A stretch of 64,000 nt of DNA from Lindgomyces ingoldianus (lineage: Eukaryota; Ascomycota; Dothideomycetes; Pleosporales; Lindgomycetaceae). The translations under genes and the position numbers were made by a program. The DNA lies in NCBI RefSeq assembly GCF_010093535.1, contig NW_022985171.1:1129766-1193765 (forward strand). The letters run 5' to 3'. This document shows, one piece after another, positions 47,921 to 61,300 of this stretch (position 1 is the first letter of the stretch; every line of letters starts with the position of its first letter). The notes under the pieces were generated by a model. The model searched no databases and was not told where the DNA came from. It saw nothing but the letters and a program-made list of their open reading frames with translations.

Positions 47921-49498
47921 TCACAACACCGCAGCCAACCCAATAATAGCAGCCATCAACCCTACCCCTCCGGTCGCAGCCGCTCCAGCAAATTCTTGCA
48001 CGCTTGTCGTTGGGCCCGCTGGTGTATGTGGTGGTAGACTCTCACTCGGCAACACAACCGTGCTTCCCTCCGTGATTGTCGTCGTTTGGCCAGTGCAAGT
48101 CACACTTGGCGGGCAAGTTGTTAACGTCGGGTAGCCTGGAAGTACACACGTGCACGTCACTGTTGGTGGACAGGACGTTGGACCTTGCGTGTGCGTCCAC
48201 TTAGTGGTTTGGCCATGACATGTACACTTCGGGGGACACCAGGTAATCGTTTCGATGGATGTTGTGGTAATGGTGACTTCAGTTGGCTTAGGATGCGGAT
48301 GCGTGCAAAAGGTCTTGTTCCAGCATGGGTAAGGAGGGGTGGTAGTCGGGAGCGGTGGAGTCGTGATGATCGGACGGCAGGATCCACGATAATCGTAGTA
48401 GTAGCCTGACGGGCATTCACAATTGCCATGATGGCTCCGCGTGCATGGGATTGGCGTTGGTGTCGGCGTCGGGGTTGTGCTGGAGCTCGACGTCTTTGGA
48501 TTGCAGATGAGAGCATATTCGGCTTGGAAGTCGTGCCAGTCGTCGTGGCAATTCTTGGCCTTGCATACAATCAGAGAATCCCAGGCTCCAGGCGCACATA
48601 GCTCGTGAGCATTCTTCCACGGGCCAGCATTCACGCACTTCTTCAGACACTCATCAGTGAAGTCGTAGGGGAATGGAGTTGGTGTGGGTGTTGGCGTGGG
48701 TGTTGTGTTCGTTGCCCTGCAATACCCGCGATAGTCAGGAGTGTAGCCTGAGGGGCAGACACAGTAGAAACTGCTTCCGTCTGGGCAGGGAATCGGCCTT
48801 GGCTCGTTATTCGGGCGGCAGATTTGGTCAACCTCCCACCCAAATACCTGCCAGTCTTGGGGACAATTGTCGATGCCGCATTCACGAACCGCGTTTTCGG
48901 CAGTGCATAACTCCTTGACGTCCTTGTAGCCGCCCTTCTTCACACAGTTTTCGACGCATGCGTCTGTGAACTTGTAGGGGAATGGATTAGGTGTCGGCGT
49001 CGGAGTTGGAGTAGTTGTTGGGACTGGGGTCGGATAATGCCCGCAAATTTTCCCATACTCCTCAAACACGTAACTGACATCAGCCTGGCAGTTCTTGCTG
49101 ACACATTGTCCAATGGCGGCACCACTATCGTCAGTGCAGAAGACGCTCTTTAGCTTATAGCCTAACTTCTCGGAGCACCCTTTGAGGCAGGTTTGATGGA
49201 GGTCTGGAATCTTGTCGTCAGTTGGGGTCGGCGTTGGTGTAGAAGTTGTTGTCGACGATGACGATGATGGAGTTGGTCCACAGAGCTTCTCATATTCCAG
49301 CCTATAGTCTTGCCAGTCATCGTGGCATTCTTTCTGGTTGCATGCCGCAAGTAGAGCCCGGGCTGAGGTCGCGCAGAGGTGCTCGATATCAGCGTATCCG
49401 GCTGTGGCAACGCACTTTGCGAGGCATGGATCCTTGATAGTGGGGAGAGTAGCCGAAGCTATTGCCACTAGGGCAGTAGATGTGAGTATATAGCGCAT
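47921..49498 (-). CDS. secreted, probably GPI-anchored protein with four six-cysteine modules
   Basis: A single exon of 525 residues. It has a signal peptide (about 1-17) and a C-terminal small-residue/hydrophobic tail (E-F-A-G-A-A-A-T-G-G then a hydrophobic run, 502-525) typical of a GPI-anchor signal. Between them are four modules with spacing C-x3-C-x12-C-x8/10-C-x4-C-x14-C (first cysteines at 25, 104, 181 and 284), linked by (TP)n stretches. Two short C-x-C-P-S-G-Y-x-x-D-Y-R-G-x-C units follow modules 3 and 4, and a Thr/Cys-rich stalk (410-475) ends the ectodomain. The spacing is not that of CFEM (eight cysteines). It is likely a cell-wall or surface protein; function unknown. Confidence 0.88.
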   Translation of the reverse strand: MRYILTSTALVAIASATLPTIKDPCLAKCVATAGYADIEHLCATSARALLAACNQKECHDDWQDYRLEYEKLCGPTPSSSSSTTTSTPTPTPTDDKIPDLHQTCLKGCSEKLGYKLKSVFCTDDSGAAIGQCVSKNCQADVSYVFEEYGKICGHYPTPVPTTTPTPTPTPNPFPYKFTDACVENCVKKGGYKDVKELCTAENAVRECGIDNCPQDWQVFGWEVDQICRPNNEPRPIPCPDGSSFYCVCPSGYTPDYRGYCRATNTTPTPTPTPTPFPYDFTDECLKKCVNAGPWKNAHELCAPGAWDSLIVCKAKNCHDDWHDFQAEYALICNPKTSSSSTTPTPTPTPIPCTRSHHGNCECPSGYYYDYRGSCRPIITTPPLPTTTPPYPCWNKTFCTHPHPKPTEVTITTTSIETITWCPPKCTCHGQTTKWTHTQGPTSCPPTVTCTCVLPGYPTLTTCPPSVTCTGQTTTITEGSTVVLPSESLPPHTPAGPTTSVQEFAGAAATGGVGLMAAIIGLAAVL

Positions 49499-52400
49499 CG
49501 TTGAGCGAGCGTGTTAACGAAGCGAGTGGATAATAGGAAATGTAGAGATATCAATATGTATGTACAGAAGGGATGTTGATGTATTTGAATGCTTGTGTGA
49601 TAGAACTAGGATGGTGGATGCCAACCACGGGGCAATATATACCCACCATCCTCTATTCATACGAAGTCCTTGATGGGGAGGCCAGAGTCGTGACGGCAAT
49701 GGTAATACGAAACCACGAGGTAACAACAACTCTTCTATCGGACTAATGTACGATGTCAAGCTCGGAGATTTCCTTTTCCATCGTTCGAGAGCCTGGATTT
49801 GGAGGCGCATTGACAGTATTGAAAGAATACGATAGGACCACGATGTCATCTGATCGTATAAACCAATCATGTATATTACGCGAGGGGTTCAGTCAGGAGA
49901 GCATTTTAGTAAGGTGATGTCAATTGTGACGGGAACTTTGGAGTGCCAGGGTGACAGACCAGCAGTGCATGGTTCCTGGATGCTCTCCAGCTGTTCGCAC
50001 GAGAAGTTAAAATAGCGTCGAGCTTATCCGCCTTCGTTTGACTGAACGTTCAGTCAACGTCCTGAGCTTTCGATAAAGTCTTAGCCATGGACATAACAAC
50101 GAGACTCACGAGAGATGCTATAATTGTCGCTATTGCATGAATCGCACTACAACGCGTGCTTTAGCATATCCTCATTAAAATCAACTGATGCGGATATTCG
50201 GGGAAAAGCAGTGTTGGTGTTAACTAAAGGACGAGCTGAGCTGAGCACAGCATATGCACGGAAGGTATGCTTCGATGCGTCGAATAGTAACCTTAAAGAG
50301 AAGCATAAAAGACGGTGAATCTGTTGTGATGTTTCGAAGGGGCAATGAGCTTTGGATGAGGCGTTGGGTGAGGTCACACCAAAAATAGTGCCATTTCAAC
50401 GCTAACCCTAATCGAGCAACCACATCCACCCATAATCACATCATGTGGCAGGCGCAAGCATCGTGAAAATGGCAATGCGAGGGTCTAAAAGTCGAACGAG
50501 AGTCCAAGGCAAGCATTCGGGGTGCCGAGGTAAAATTCGTTCTCCAGTGTAGAGAAGAACAGTAAGAATCCGACTGTGGCATACGGCATGTGGCGGTGCA
50601 GTCACAAGGCCTCTATTAGTGGACCGGATTATATCTTCATTTAGACCTCAGCTCTAAGCAAAAAGTCAATATTAGGTGGACTATAGGTGTCTCAGAAGTA
50701 AATTTGGACATTTACTCTGGGTTCACTTTCATCCTTCATGCAGGAAGCACTACGACTCCCTCCTGAAACCCCATATGTCAGTTCTGCGGCCATATCATGA
50801 CTTCCTCTCAGCTCTCTTGATTTCATAGCTGTGAGGATAAAAAAAGGGCGTCTTTTCGGTTTAGGCGGGGGGATATTCGCCGCCAATCAAAGAAAATTTT
50901 GCTTTGAGTAGCGCTGTACGGTAGCTGGTTCGGATGGTAAATTATAACTGATCCTGATAGAGTATCAACGGATATGTTCCTTCCGTTCAAGCTCTCTTGA
51001 TAAAGTGACCATTTGGCTCTGTCAATGACTGGTGGTCAAGACACTGAGAACATTTTCCACACTAGGGACACTTCGGAGCTGATTCCACAAGGGAAGGTCT
51101 CGGTAGAGTTCGGAATACAGTGGTGGCTGTTTCAATGGGTCTTCTCTCCATTCTCTCATGAGTCATGTCGGTGTGGAAGCTTCCGCTTATCCCAACCCAA
51201 CCCCTCAGATCTTGAGAACGGCACACCCCCGTTCTTATCTCCAACAAACGCTTTGGTCACAAGTACGAGCCCTTGTCTTCCCCGCACCATCGCGATAAGG
51301 TTTGTTTTCAAGAGGGGCACTTTGGCGGGGTAGCAGACAAAGGCCTCGAGGAATAGTTCTGGTGCATGCCGTCGCGGGAGGGTGGTTGGAGGGAAGAGGG
51401 GAAATAATTTCGTGAAGACCAAGGAACGAAAGGAACGGCATAGGAAAGGGCCGAGTTAGCAGTTAGCTAGCAAATAAGTAACTGATGGAAATCATAGAAA
51501 TACTGAGGATAGAAGATGCCTCCAAAGAAACCGAGGGCATTCCGCTACCCCTGAGGACGGAAACAGAATCGACCGAGTTTCAAACCGAAGGATCATGCGG
51601 TTGCCATCGGCTTCTCTTGTGCACGGAGAGTTGATGAGCAGTTTGGGGGTGGCACACCAAAGCCCCTGTCTACCCCACAACTCCAAGGAACCTTGTGATA
51701 CGGCAGCTGAGGATTCGAGCAAACTGTGGAACATGAATCATGAGCAGTCTCGTGTGCTTTTCGACGACAGCCTTCCTGCCATCGGAGAATTGATCGAAGC
51801 TCGCACACTCGCACCAATTCATGCCTAGTGTGCTGACTTCTGGCACACTTCATGCATGACTTTGAGACCAAAATGTGCCGGGCCGGCTCCAGGGATCTGC
51901 AGCAGAGTATTCGGGTCTGAGAAGGTTTAACAGAGGGGCGGTGACGCTAAGTCAAACAATAAAATATTCCTGTGATTCTTGACTCAAGATAACAATTGTC
52001 GTTGTGGCAGTGCGAGAGCCAAAGGGTTTGACTAAAGTGAAAGGGAACTAAGCAGGACAAGAGGATAGCTCTGACTGTACGACACGCAAATCAAACGCGG
52101 TGACACAACTTAAAACCAACTTCGACACGAGCATCGGGATGAAGAGAGAGACAAGAGGAGGCATTGGTACGAGGGCGTTTTTAGAGGAGCTATCAGCGTG
52201 ATTAATCGTTAGTTTGAGTGACTAGATCGGTAGCAGTCCAGCCGCGAGCACGATGGCGGCGCTCATCACACACTTGTGGCTTTGGTAATCGGCGTTTGCT
52301 GTTGCGCAAGTGCGACAGCCGGTCTGATGCTTCGCTTGAAGGCTTCGGCAGTCTGCACTCGTGACCCGCTATACCTGATGAATGCAAAGTCGCCAGCGGG

Positions 52401-54331
52401 GATGTTCCCAGTGATATGTCAGTGCTAAAAGAAAATTGAAGTCGTTGTTGGGTCGTTTTAGAGGGGTTGAGGTGGTGCGGTGGTCTTCCCAAGCGCCCGG
52501 TACCTCAGGTACAGACTTCCGCTCGGCTCGATGAAACGGGGCCCGTGATTCGGCTTACCGCGTGTATCAAAGTGGTGGCTTGCCGGATCGCTGGCGAAAT
52601 AAATTGTGATAGATTTAGGCCAGATAAGGATAGGATCGCACGGGCAGAGGTATTGTGTACATATGAGGTGAGGCCCGGGAAGAGGATGGGAGACAGGCTT
52701 TTGATTGACATTTTGCGGCTGGGGAGCGGTGAGGCGCTGGAAAGCCTTCTGACGCGCATATTGTTCCTTCGTCCTGAAATCTCCCGTGATTGCGTGCGTT
52801 ATTCTAGCAGGTAGAAGGCGGACACGTGTTGACACATCCGTTGCTCTCATGAGTCTGAAACGGGCTTATTTGCCTGATGGGTGTGCTGTTTGGTGAGCGT
52901 CGACCTTAGGAGCCACCTCCCTCGACGTGTGGCTGTTATCAGCTCGTCGGAAGGCCTGCCGCGTACCTGCATTATTCTATATATGAAGACAGATGACGGG
53001 CATGCTGGGGAGGGCGTTTGGAGCTGATGGATCCCCATGGAGGAACGGTGCCTTCTATTTTGGGAGAGGTTCCCCCTTCAGATGCTGCGTCTTGCGTGCC
53101 CTGGAGCGCGGGCGTGAGGTGAGCTGGGGCGAGGAGTTGTCAAATGGAATTGTGCCTGGGCTTGCCACTAGCGCAGCCGCGGCCGCCGCCAACTGCTCCG
53201 TTTGGGTTGGACGATATATGCAGCCCACGCGACCACGATGGGTGAACAGAGGATGTGTGAACGATATGACATGGAGGCGAATGGCGGCCACCAGCCTTGA
53301 CGGTCGCAAAGCCCCATGCGCGAGCTGGAAACAAGCTGGCAACACAGTCGTGATGCCGTGCACGTAAAGCATTAAATTATTTAAGCAGTGCGCAAATATT
53401 GGCAGGGAGGGGCGGCACAACCGTCGGATCTTCGATGTGGAGAGGCGGTAGTGATCTTGTTGACCCTGCTTGACTTTGTCGCTTCGACCCTTTGGGACTG
53501 GCTGGGAAGCTTCAGCACCAGGGCTCACAGAAGCCGCTCGCGGCGTTTCAAGTGTTCTGGCGCTGTTGTTGGAGGGATGGCGGTCTGCGGCTGAGAGGTG
53601 TTGCTGCGCGAAAGTTGTGCATTGGGGGCAGCTTTTTGCAGTGTAGTTCCCAAGCAGCAGCGCAGGACCTGGGCCTGAAGAGTGCTTGCTGTCAATGGGC
53701 CTTTTTTGGGGGGGAGGACGGCGCACACGCTGCCGTGCCGTCTACGCCGAGGGCGATTAGTGCAGTTCTGAGCAGACCCTGTGAAGCGCCAGTTTTCAGA
53801 GGAGCGTGGTCACTGCGGTCACTACAGTCACTACGGTGAAGGGTGAAGGGCCAAGTGAAAGTCTGGGCTTGCCCGCTTGGACCACGCTCGCTGCCGCGTA
53901 GCCATTGGCCCCTCTGCCCTCCACACCCACAGCCCTTCCATCAAGGCCCCGGAGGGGATGTGAAGCGACGCAGCGACACCTGGGCAGCTGTTGACCGCCG
54001 AGACACACCACTCGCTCGACTTCGACATCTCGTCGCTCACTACCGTCGCTCCTTGTTCTTGTCCTGAGCGCGCTGCTGCTTCTGTGCACTACATCTGGCG
54101 CCGCATGTCGCACGCGTAGCGGAAGCTTACTCTCACCACAGTTCTCCGCCCGCTGCTGGCCATCTGCCCGCCCACCGACCATCATTTCCTGTCTCCGACG
54201 ACGCTCGTATCGGGGCCACCACCCCCATATTGTCCCTCGCATCCACCTTTAGGGCGCCGTGTCCTACCCCTTCCGCCATAGAGCAGACCCTCTCCCTCGC
54301 AGCGTCGCAGCAGAGGGCTTGAAGCAGCCAG
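49499..54331. other. long gene-poor interval
   Basis: Almost 5 kb without a gene I can support. The left end is the promoter of the cysteine-module gene. The right 1.3 kb is GC-rich and includes CGCAGCCGCGGCCGCCGCC near 53169 and a 9-bp tandem repeat (GTCACTACG type) at 53807-53835. It likely serves as promoter and long leader for the RhoGAP gene. Frames of up to 223 codons on the minus strand near 53055-53726 look like by-products of GC content. Low-level transcripts or a non-coding RNA cannot be excluded by eye. Confidence 0.45.
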
Positions 54332-57300
54332 ATGGAGTCGCCCGGTGGCTATCCTGAGTCCCCGCTGGACCAGGACGACGTCGTGTATCCGTGCAAGGGA
54401 TGCGGAGAGGTAAACCCGCACCGTCGTCTCCGTGTCCAATTCCCCAAGAGCTAACAGGCGCAATTCCAGATCCTCGAAGAAGGGAAGGCATTCGAGCTTG
54501 GTAAGCATTCTTCACTCAGACACTGCGTCCCTTGCATACCCTCTCGCCTCTCCCAGACCCCTCTCAACGCTTCTTCGAAGTGGCACTGACTGTCGAGCAG
54601 CTGGAAACCGATGGCACATCGATTGCTTCCGCTGCAACACTTGCGGCACCCTCCTCGACTCGGATGCGAACCTGCTCCTCCTCGGTGACGGCTCTTTAAT
54701 ATGCAATAACTGCACATACAGCTGCAACCACTGCGGCAACAAAATAGAGGATCTGGCCATCTTGACCGGCGATCAGGCTTTCTGTGCCAACTGCTTCCGC
54801 TGTCGGAACTGCAAGCGCAAGATAGAGAATCTGCGGTATGCCCGCACATCGCAGGGTATCTTCTGCATGTCCTGTCATGAATCCCTCATGGCTCGACGGC
54901 GGAAGAAGTCGAAGAAGCCCCCTCCGTCTGCTGGGGCACTTCCGAAGACGGACAAGTCTTTGCCCGCCTTGCCTCCCAGCGCTGTGACCTTCACACCAGA
55001 TCTAGACACCCCGTTGTCGTCAGAACCGTTCTCTGACCCGCCCACGACTGACGTTTCCCCGCACCCACAGCATCCTCGAAGGCAGGACTCCTCGCCCGCA
55101 AACTTCAGGCGCGATGCTTCTCCTGCTTCCACGGAAGACAATCGCAAAGGTTCGTCACCCGCTCCAACCATTACGTACATCGCTGACGCTTGTTTGTTCC
55201 TTAGAAAACTTGACTCTGCCTGCGAGCACCTACAAGGAATCAAATCACTCGGAGACTTCTGACGCAGGGGAAGATGGCATCTTGCTTCCCTTTGCGCTCG
55301 ACCCGAATCCTGCGCCCGGCCCGTCACCTCTTGGCAAGTCAAGGAAACTCAACGAGGGCATAATGGAAACACAACAGCACCGCAGTGCTGACGGAAAGCC
55401 TGGGCGTGACTATTTCAACAGGCCGACAGGGAATCACAGGGAGATATTGAAGGAGAATAGGTCACGGTCCTCTTCGACGGAACGCCAGCCAAAAGCCACC
55501 CCATCAAGCCCACATATTGCCTACCAAGAGAAGGGACGCCAAGCTTCGGACAGCTTAGCGGACACAATTCGCAAGCGAAAAGAGTCTGCACACGAATCTC
55601 CGTCAGTTGCCCACGACCGGTCACGAAGCCAGCATGCCAGCTCGCCCTCGACATCCCACTCGACAGATGCTTTCAGATTGCAAGATGTTCCAAAGTCGAA
55701 GAAGGCCGAGGCGAGGAGAGGTTCCAAGCCGGACTCCCGCTCACCTTCCCATGGCACTCCTCCTGTTGATATAGCCGGCCGCATGTTGAGTCCTCCGCTC
55801 GAGTCGGTTATCACGGCGTCACCGACTCCCCTGGATTCACAGTCTCCTCTGGAACACCGGGGCCGTGAAGATTCACCAGCAACCTCGGGATCTTCATACA
55901 GCTCCACACAGCGAGTAGAGCGTCCAACACGGGGAGATTCCTTGAATGCCTCTTCCCTCAAACCCTCTGTCACGAGGAAAGACATGCCTTCGACCTCCCC
56001 TACAACTCCGACCATTTCCAAACTGGAGCGAAAGCCGTCACTTTCTACCAGCCTGCCTCAAGTCAATGGCAATTATAACATCTCTAGTCCCATCGAATCG
56101 CCGCCTGTGAGGAGTATGCTCGATCCGCCAGCCCCGCCGCAACGCTCCGCCGGACGGCCTCCCCCACCTTCTTCCACGCAACCAAATGACACATTCACCT
56201 CTCCTCGAGCTCCCCCTCCCCCTCCACCACTGCCACAACTGCAGAGCCACAGGCCTACGGAATCCATGAGCACCGTTCAGAGCGAAAACTCCCAAAGTAT
56301 GCTCTCCCCGGTCGGAGGCTTGCCTCGCTATAGCGCCCAAGTCGATTTTTCTATGGACGAGGATTTCGCACGACTGCTTTCGAATCAAGAGAACCAAGAG
56401 GGCCAAGGCTCCGTGCTCCGTAGGGTCTCAAATGCTATGTCGAAGCACGGACGCAGCTTCAGCGATCGAGGCTCGGCGTCGGCTCGGGGGCACAAGAAAT
56501 GGCCCACTAACGGCTCTATCGACATTAGTAGCCCTACCGTTGCTTCACCAGACTCCAAAGAAGAGAGTGTGAACTTGAGGAATGAGCTGCGTAGAGCTCA
56601 ACAGAGAATTGCTGAGCTCGAGGCCGAAAAGAATGGGTTGCAGGAGACGGTTAATAGCGCCGCCGACATCAAACAAGCAAACACAATGTTGAGAGAAAAA
56701 CGAAACACTATGGCCGTTTTGGATACACAGCGGGAAATGGTGATCCGAGAATTGGAAATCATGACGGAGCACCTGAAACGCGCGAAGGAAGACAGTCGAG
56801 CCTTAGACATCAACCAGTTGAAATCGGATGTCCTGAAAGATTTTGCGAACTCGCTGCAAAAGCTTAAGGATCAACTTGGAGGGCAGATCGAAGATTTGAT
56901 CGCGAAGCGCACCGAGCTCACCGATGAGATCTCAAACCTGATTCAGATGAAAGACAAGGGCTTCCAGGAATATGAGTCGCTCAGCGCTCAAAACACCAAG
57001 TTGTCAAACATGAATCGAGACCTCATTGAATCAATACAACGAACCCTCAAAGAAAACAAGCAGCACAATGGCAATCACTCCATTGATAACGGCCGATCTG
57101 CAAACGGCTTGGGGATTTCTAACGCTCATCACAAGGGGAAATCAGACATCTCAGTCGACATACAGGGAATGGCGCACGAGCCATCGTACTCTAACCTTCA
57201 TGAAGCCGACAGCGAAGCCACCCTGGCTCAACCGCAGGTCGTCAATATCCGCAAGACTGGAAAACCTACCAAGTTCAACTGGAAGAAAGGCAGCCAGGCC

Positions 57301-58344
57301 ACCATCAAGAACGTCACAAAGGGCTTCAAGGGTGCCTTCGCACCGTCCGAACCAAGGCGTGAGGAGGAATACAACATCAAAGTGATCGGCACGCCTTACG
57401 GATCCGTTCATTCCCAGCCGGACATTGCTTCTATGACGAGTTCTATGAGCATGAAGTCCAAGGAGGAGCCAGCGTCTCGAGGAGGCTGGTTTGGAGGGAA
57501 AGGAAACACGCACAGACCACAACAGGATCGATTCAAGGGATCACATAACAACAATAGTAGCACCAACTTAGCTGGCGAGGATAGTTCTGTGCTATTTGGT
57601 TCTGACCTGACTGCTAGGTGCGAATTTGAGAAGCGAGTAGTCCCAGCCATCGTCAGTCGATGCATTGAGGAAGTCGAGCTTCGAGGTCAGTTATTGCTAA
57701 ATGACCTTTTCAGATTGCATTCATTAACGTAACTTCCAGGCATGGATATCGAGGGTATTTATCGCAAGAGCGGTGCTGCCTCCCAAGTCAACCAAGTTAA
57801 GAGTGGTTTTGAGAAGAGTAACGAATACGATATCTCAGACCCTGACTTGGATATTCATGCGGTTACCTCTGCTCTGAAAGGTTACTTGCGAAGACTGCCA
57901 ATCCCACTGATTACTTTCGATGTCTATGACCAGTTCATTGAAGCAGGCCGTACGTGCATCCCTTTTGAGCATTCCGTTGATAGACATTCGCTGACCTAAT
58001 GTTTAGAAATGGGAGGAGAGCAAGCGAAGGCGAAGGCCATGGTCGCTGCTGTCAACGAAATTCCCCGCGCTCATCGCGACTGTCTTCAGTTCTTGGTCTT
58101 CCATCTCTCACGCGTGATTCAACGTGCTGATGACAATTTGGTAAGAAACACTGCTCTTTGGGGACCTTTAAAGACTTTCTAACTCTCCTCTTAGATGACT
58201 CCTCTAAACCTCGCCGTTGTCTTCGCGCCAACAATTATGCGACCCATGGACATCCAACGCGAACTCACGGACACCATTCACCAACGCACGGCCGTCCAAA
58301 CTCTCCTCGAGAACCACAAATTCATCTTCGGGAACGAAGAGTAG
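54332..58344 (+). CDS. RGA1: LIM-LIM-coiled-coil RhoGAP (Rga1/Rga2 type)
   Basis: Seven exons (54332-54409, 54470-54500, 54601-55149, 55205-57685, 57740-57949, 58007-58140, 58195-58344) give 1,210 residues. Two LIM domains occupy residues 21-74 (C21, C24, H42, C45, C48, C51, C71, C74) and 78-128 (the His position is Cys98). A long Ser/Pro-rich disordered part follows, then a coiled coil at about 675-840. The RhoGAP domain starts near 1015 and has the arginine finger in G-I-Y-R1055-K-S-G, and ends at the C terminus. In yeasts such proteins switch off Cdc42 (Rga1/2) or Rho1 (Lrg1) during polarised growth; two LIM domains favour the Rga type. Intron 3 uses the donor GTTCGT. The shift between exons 4 and 5 restores EVELRGMDIEGIYR. 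Confidence 0.93.
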
Positions 58345-61300
58345 AAAACCAAAATTGCTCTGCTCCTCCTTATTTTACCCGGATCCTACCCGTCCGTTGT
58401 CTCTGCGCAACGTTTGAAATCCCATTACCATACGAACCTTGTAGTAGTGCCCCCCCCCCCCCCCCTTTTTTTTTTTTTTCCAAATTCGACTCTCCGTACA
58501 TACTACATGTCTTCGGAAGCCGGACTTTCTCCCTCTGCTTCTTCCCCATTTTATCCAACTTCGATTGTAAATGCAATGCGCCCCTCTGCTCTGCGATGTC
58601 GAAAAGATCGATATACCCCTATTTTCGCACTACTCCACCCCCCTTGATACTTCTCCAGCGCAGATTTCCCAAATTACAACCCTTCTTCCCCCCAAAGCAT
58701 TGGAATGGTTGACTAGCAACTAACGACTTTTTTTCTTCTTCTAACGATCATTTGAATGCCGGCGTTGTACGGCTGGTGGTTTTCCCGGCGTTTTTTTGTG
58801 CCGCTTGGAGTGGTTGGCATGAGATGGCGCTCTTTATGGATGCCCTAGCGTCGACTTACCTACCCACTCTGAAGGCTTCTTTTGTATGATACTACCTTTT
58901 TCTGGACGGTGTGAGGAGGAGGGAAGGAAGGATGGGTGAATAGTTTGAGGGATGGGTGGCGTCTGGGAGGTGGTGTTGGTAGTTTATACCCTTGAGGGTT
59001 TCTTTTGAGAATAGTTTGAATGAATGAATGGGGAATATGTGGCAGTCTTCTGGATCTGGATATTGTTCTCAGAGCTTGGTCGAAGTAGAATATGTGTTGT
59101 GATGCTGCGTGTGACATAGTGATGTCCTTGTAAGTGATTGTGACAGTGTGGCAAGTTTCTACTGCCTTGTGTGTACGAAGTAGCTGGAGTGCTCGGAGGA
59201 ATATTCGAACGTCACCGTGAAGCGTACGTACAAGGCAATGGGATCCCCACTTAAGATATAGGTGAAAACCAAAGATATAAATTGGGGATGATATAAACCC
59301 TAACATTTTCTAAAATTTCCATCCATCTGAGTAGCATACGCCTGAAAGGCTCGTCGAACTAAATCTAGACATCTGCATTGTTTGTATTGGCATCAAGCTC
59401 TGTCACGAGATCTGCAATAACCCTGAATTCTTCGTCAATATGTGGCTGGAGAAATTTCGTATCATCCGCTAAAAGATCTTAGCTAACATCCTTGTAGGTG
59501 GGATTTCTATTACTCACTGTCGCAACCCCCATCAACTATATGGCATGGCACTATCAGATATTGTGCCGACAATTATGCTTCTCCGTACATAGTTGAGCAA
59601 CATGTAGAATAATATATGGATCGGAAAAGAACGAAGCAAACTGGAGTGTTCAAAAGGTTGTTGCAAAGCTAAATTGTTAAAATATTGGCAAGGGCTAGGA
59701 AGGAAGAGGAAATTGATTTAGGGCATCATATTTAGTATGCAGGGCAATCTAAGCATGGCTTATATTGATCTAGCTCTGCATGTTACCACGCATGGAGAAG
59801 AAGATATATCTGAGGCTGCGTCCTCTCGGACTCATTGTCCTCTTGGAGGAACGCAAAATCATCGTCTTGCTTGTAGCCCGAATCTTCGAGAATGGGCAAC
59901 GATAACCGTGCGACCTTTCACAACCCTAGCCGATGAGCATGTTTTCAATTTTAGATTATATAGGCCGGAAGTTCTGGGACGATTGGTGATGATTCTTCTG
60001 TGGCACGAAGCCGGGACTCAACGAAATGCAGGGAGTCTATTTCGGCATATCCCTCGCAAGTTCAAGGGTTTCACCCCACTTGCTGGTGGAGTCGACCTCA
60101 CTCCACCATGCTTATATACGTCATGACATTGGTCTTATGGACTATTGTGCTAGAGCTAAAATCAGAACACCAGTAAACTGTGGTGTTGAAAGGACCGGAG
60201 TGGCAAGATGCCTCGTGTGTAATCCTATGAAACTGGGAACATGCAGGGGGGAGAGGAGTCAGACAGCCAAGATGGAGTGCGAAGTAGAAGCAAGGGTTGA
60301 GGTGCAATGGCCTGCGAGATGGATGGATCGATTGAAACAATGCTGTCGAAAATGTTGGCAAGATATTTTGAAAAGGCCATATTGGCGGACTCCTTCAACG
60401 ACCGGCAGTTGACAGCGGTTACGCGAATGTGGTGACGCAGTAGGACGACAAGGACAAGGATCCCTAAATCTCTATGTATGAGTTTGGCAATAGCACTAGT
60501 GCTTATGACACATAATTAGGATAAGGGAAGTAGACGGCAACATCGTGCTGTTAAGCATCGCTGATTATTGTAAGAAATGCTGGTAATACGGCGCGAAAAA
60601 AGCTACTACACTACCTTTAGGCGATATTGAAACGACAGATAAGAAAATGGGAGGAGCCACCACAATCAATTGCTATTATTATTATTATAATATAACGGCA
60701 CAGCCGAAGAGACTTGGAACTGGTGGAGGAGGGTTCAAACCCTTGCAGGTTGATGAGGTTTGCCAACTAGGGGCTGTTTCAGATTGTTCTCGGCCAGCAG
60801 TTGATAGCAACAGCGTGTTACGTGTGGTTTGTCAGAAGTTCGGGTTGTCCAGGTACAAGTCCGGGTGACATACAGACTTTAGGAAAACGCTCAAGTTCTA
60901 TCTAGCCGGTTCGAATTCATTCAGTCCATTCGGATAAGCTTTTCCAATTCGGTAACAAACGGAAGATATATAGACTGGCTGAGCTTCAATTGCCCCCCGC
61001 GCACCCACACGAGCCATCTACAAACAAAATATCTGGTCTTAATCCCCGCATCTGAGATAGGAGCCACTCGGAATCTTAAGGGGGGTTATGCATTCGGCGA
61101 ATTTGTATGGCCATGGTTTCTCCCTAAAAAATCCGATGTGAATCCATACACCGGTGTCATTGGCGCTATAATATTGGCTTCGATAGGCCAGTCGGGGTAC
61201 CCGCAGGAAATCTAGGCAGCAGTGCTGATTCGGAAGTGCCGCAGTTCTCGCATTTCCGCAACCAGGGCCAAGCTAACTCCGATGTTGCTTCATCCCTTTG

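Noticed and set aside
48400..49260. regularly spaced repeats that could suggest a repeat array
   Set aside because: They are the codons for (TP)n linkers and cysteine modules of the surface protein, not a CRISPR-like or non-coding array.
53055..53726. 223-codon open frame on the minus strand
   Set aside because: The GC-rich upstream region yields competing frames on both strands, with no family resemblance and poly-Ala from a GCC/GCG run.
59737..60412. two overlapping frames of 129 and 128 codons
   Set aside because: They are in different frames over the same DNA, without domains or splice logic; no reason to prefer either.
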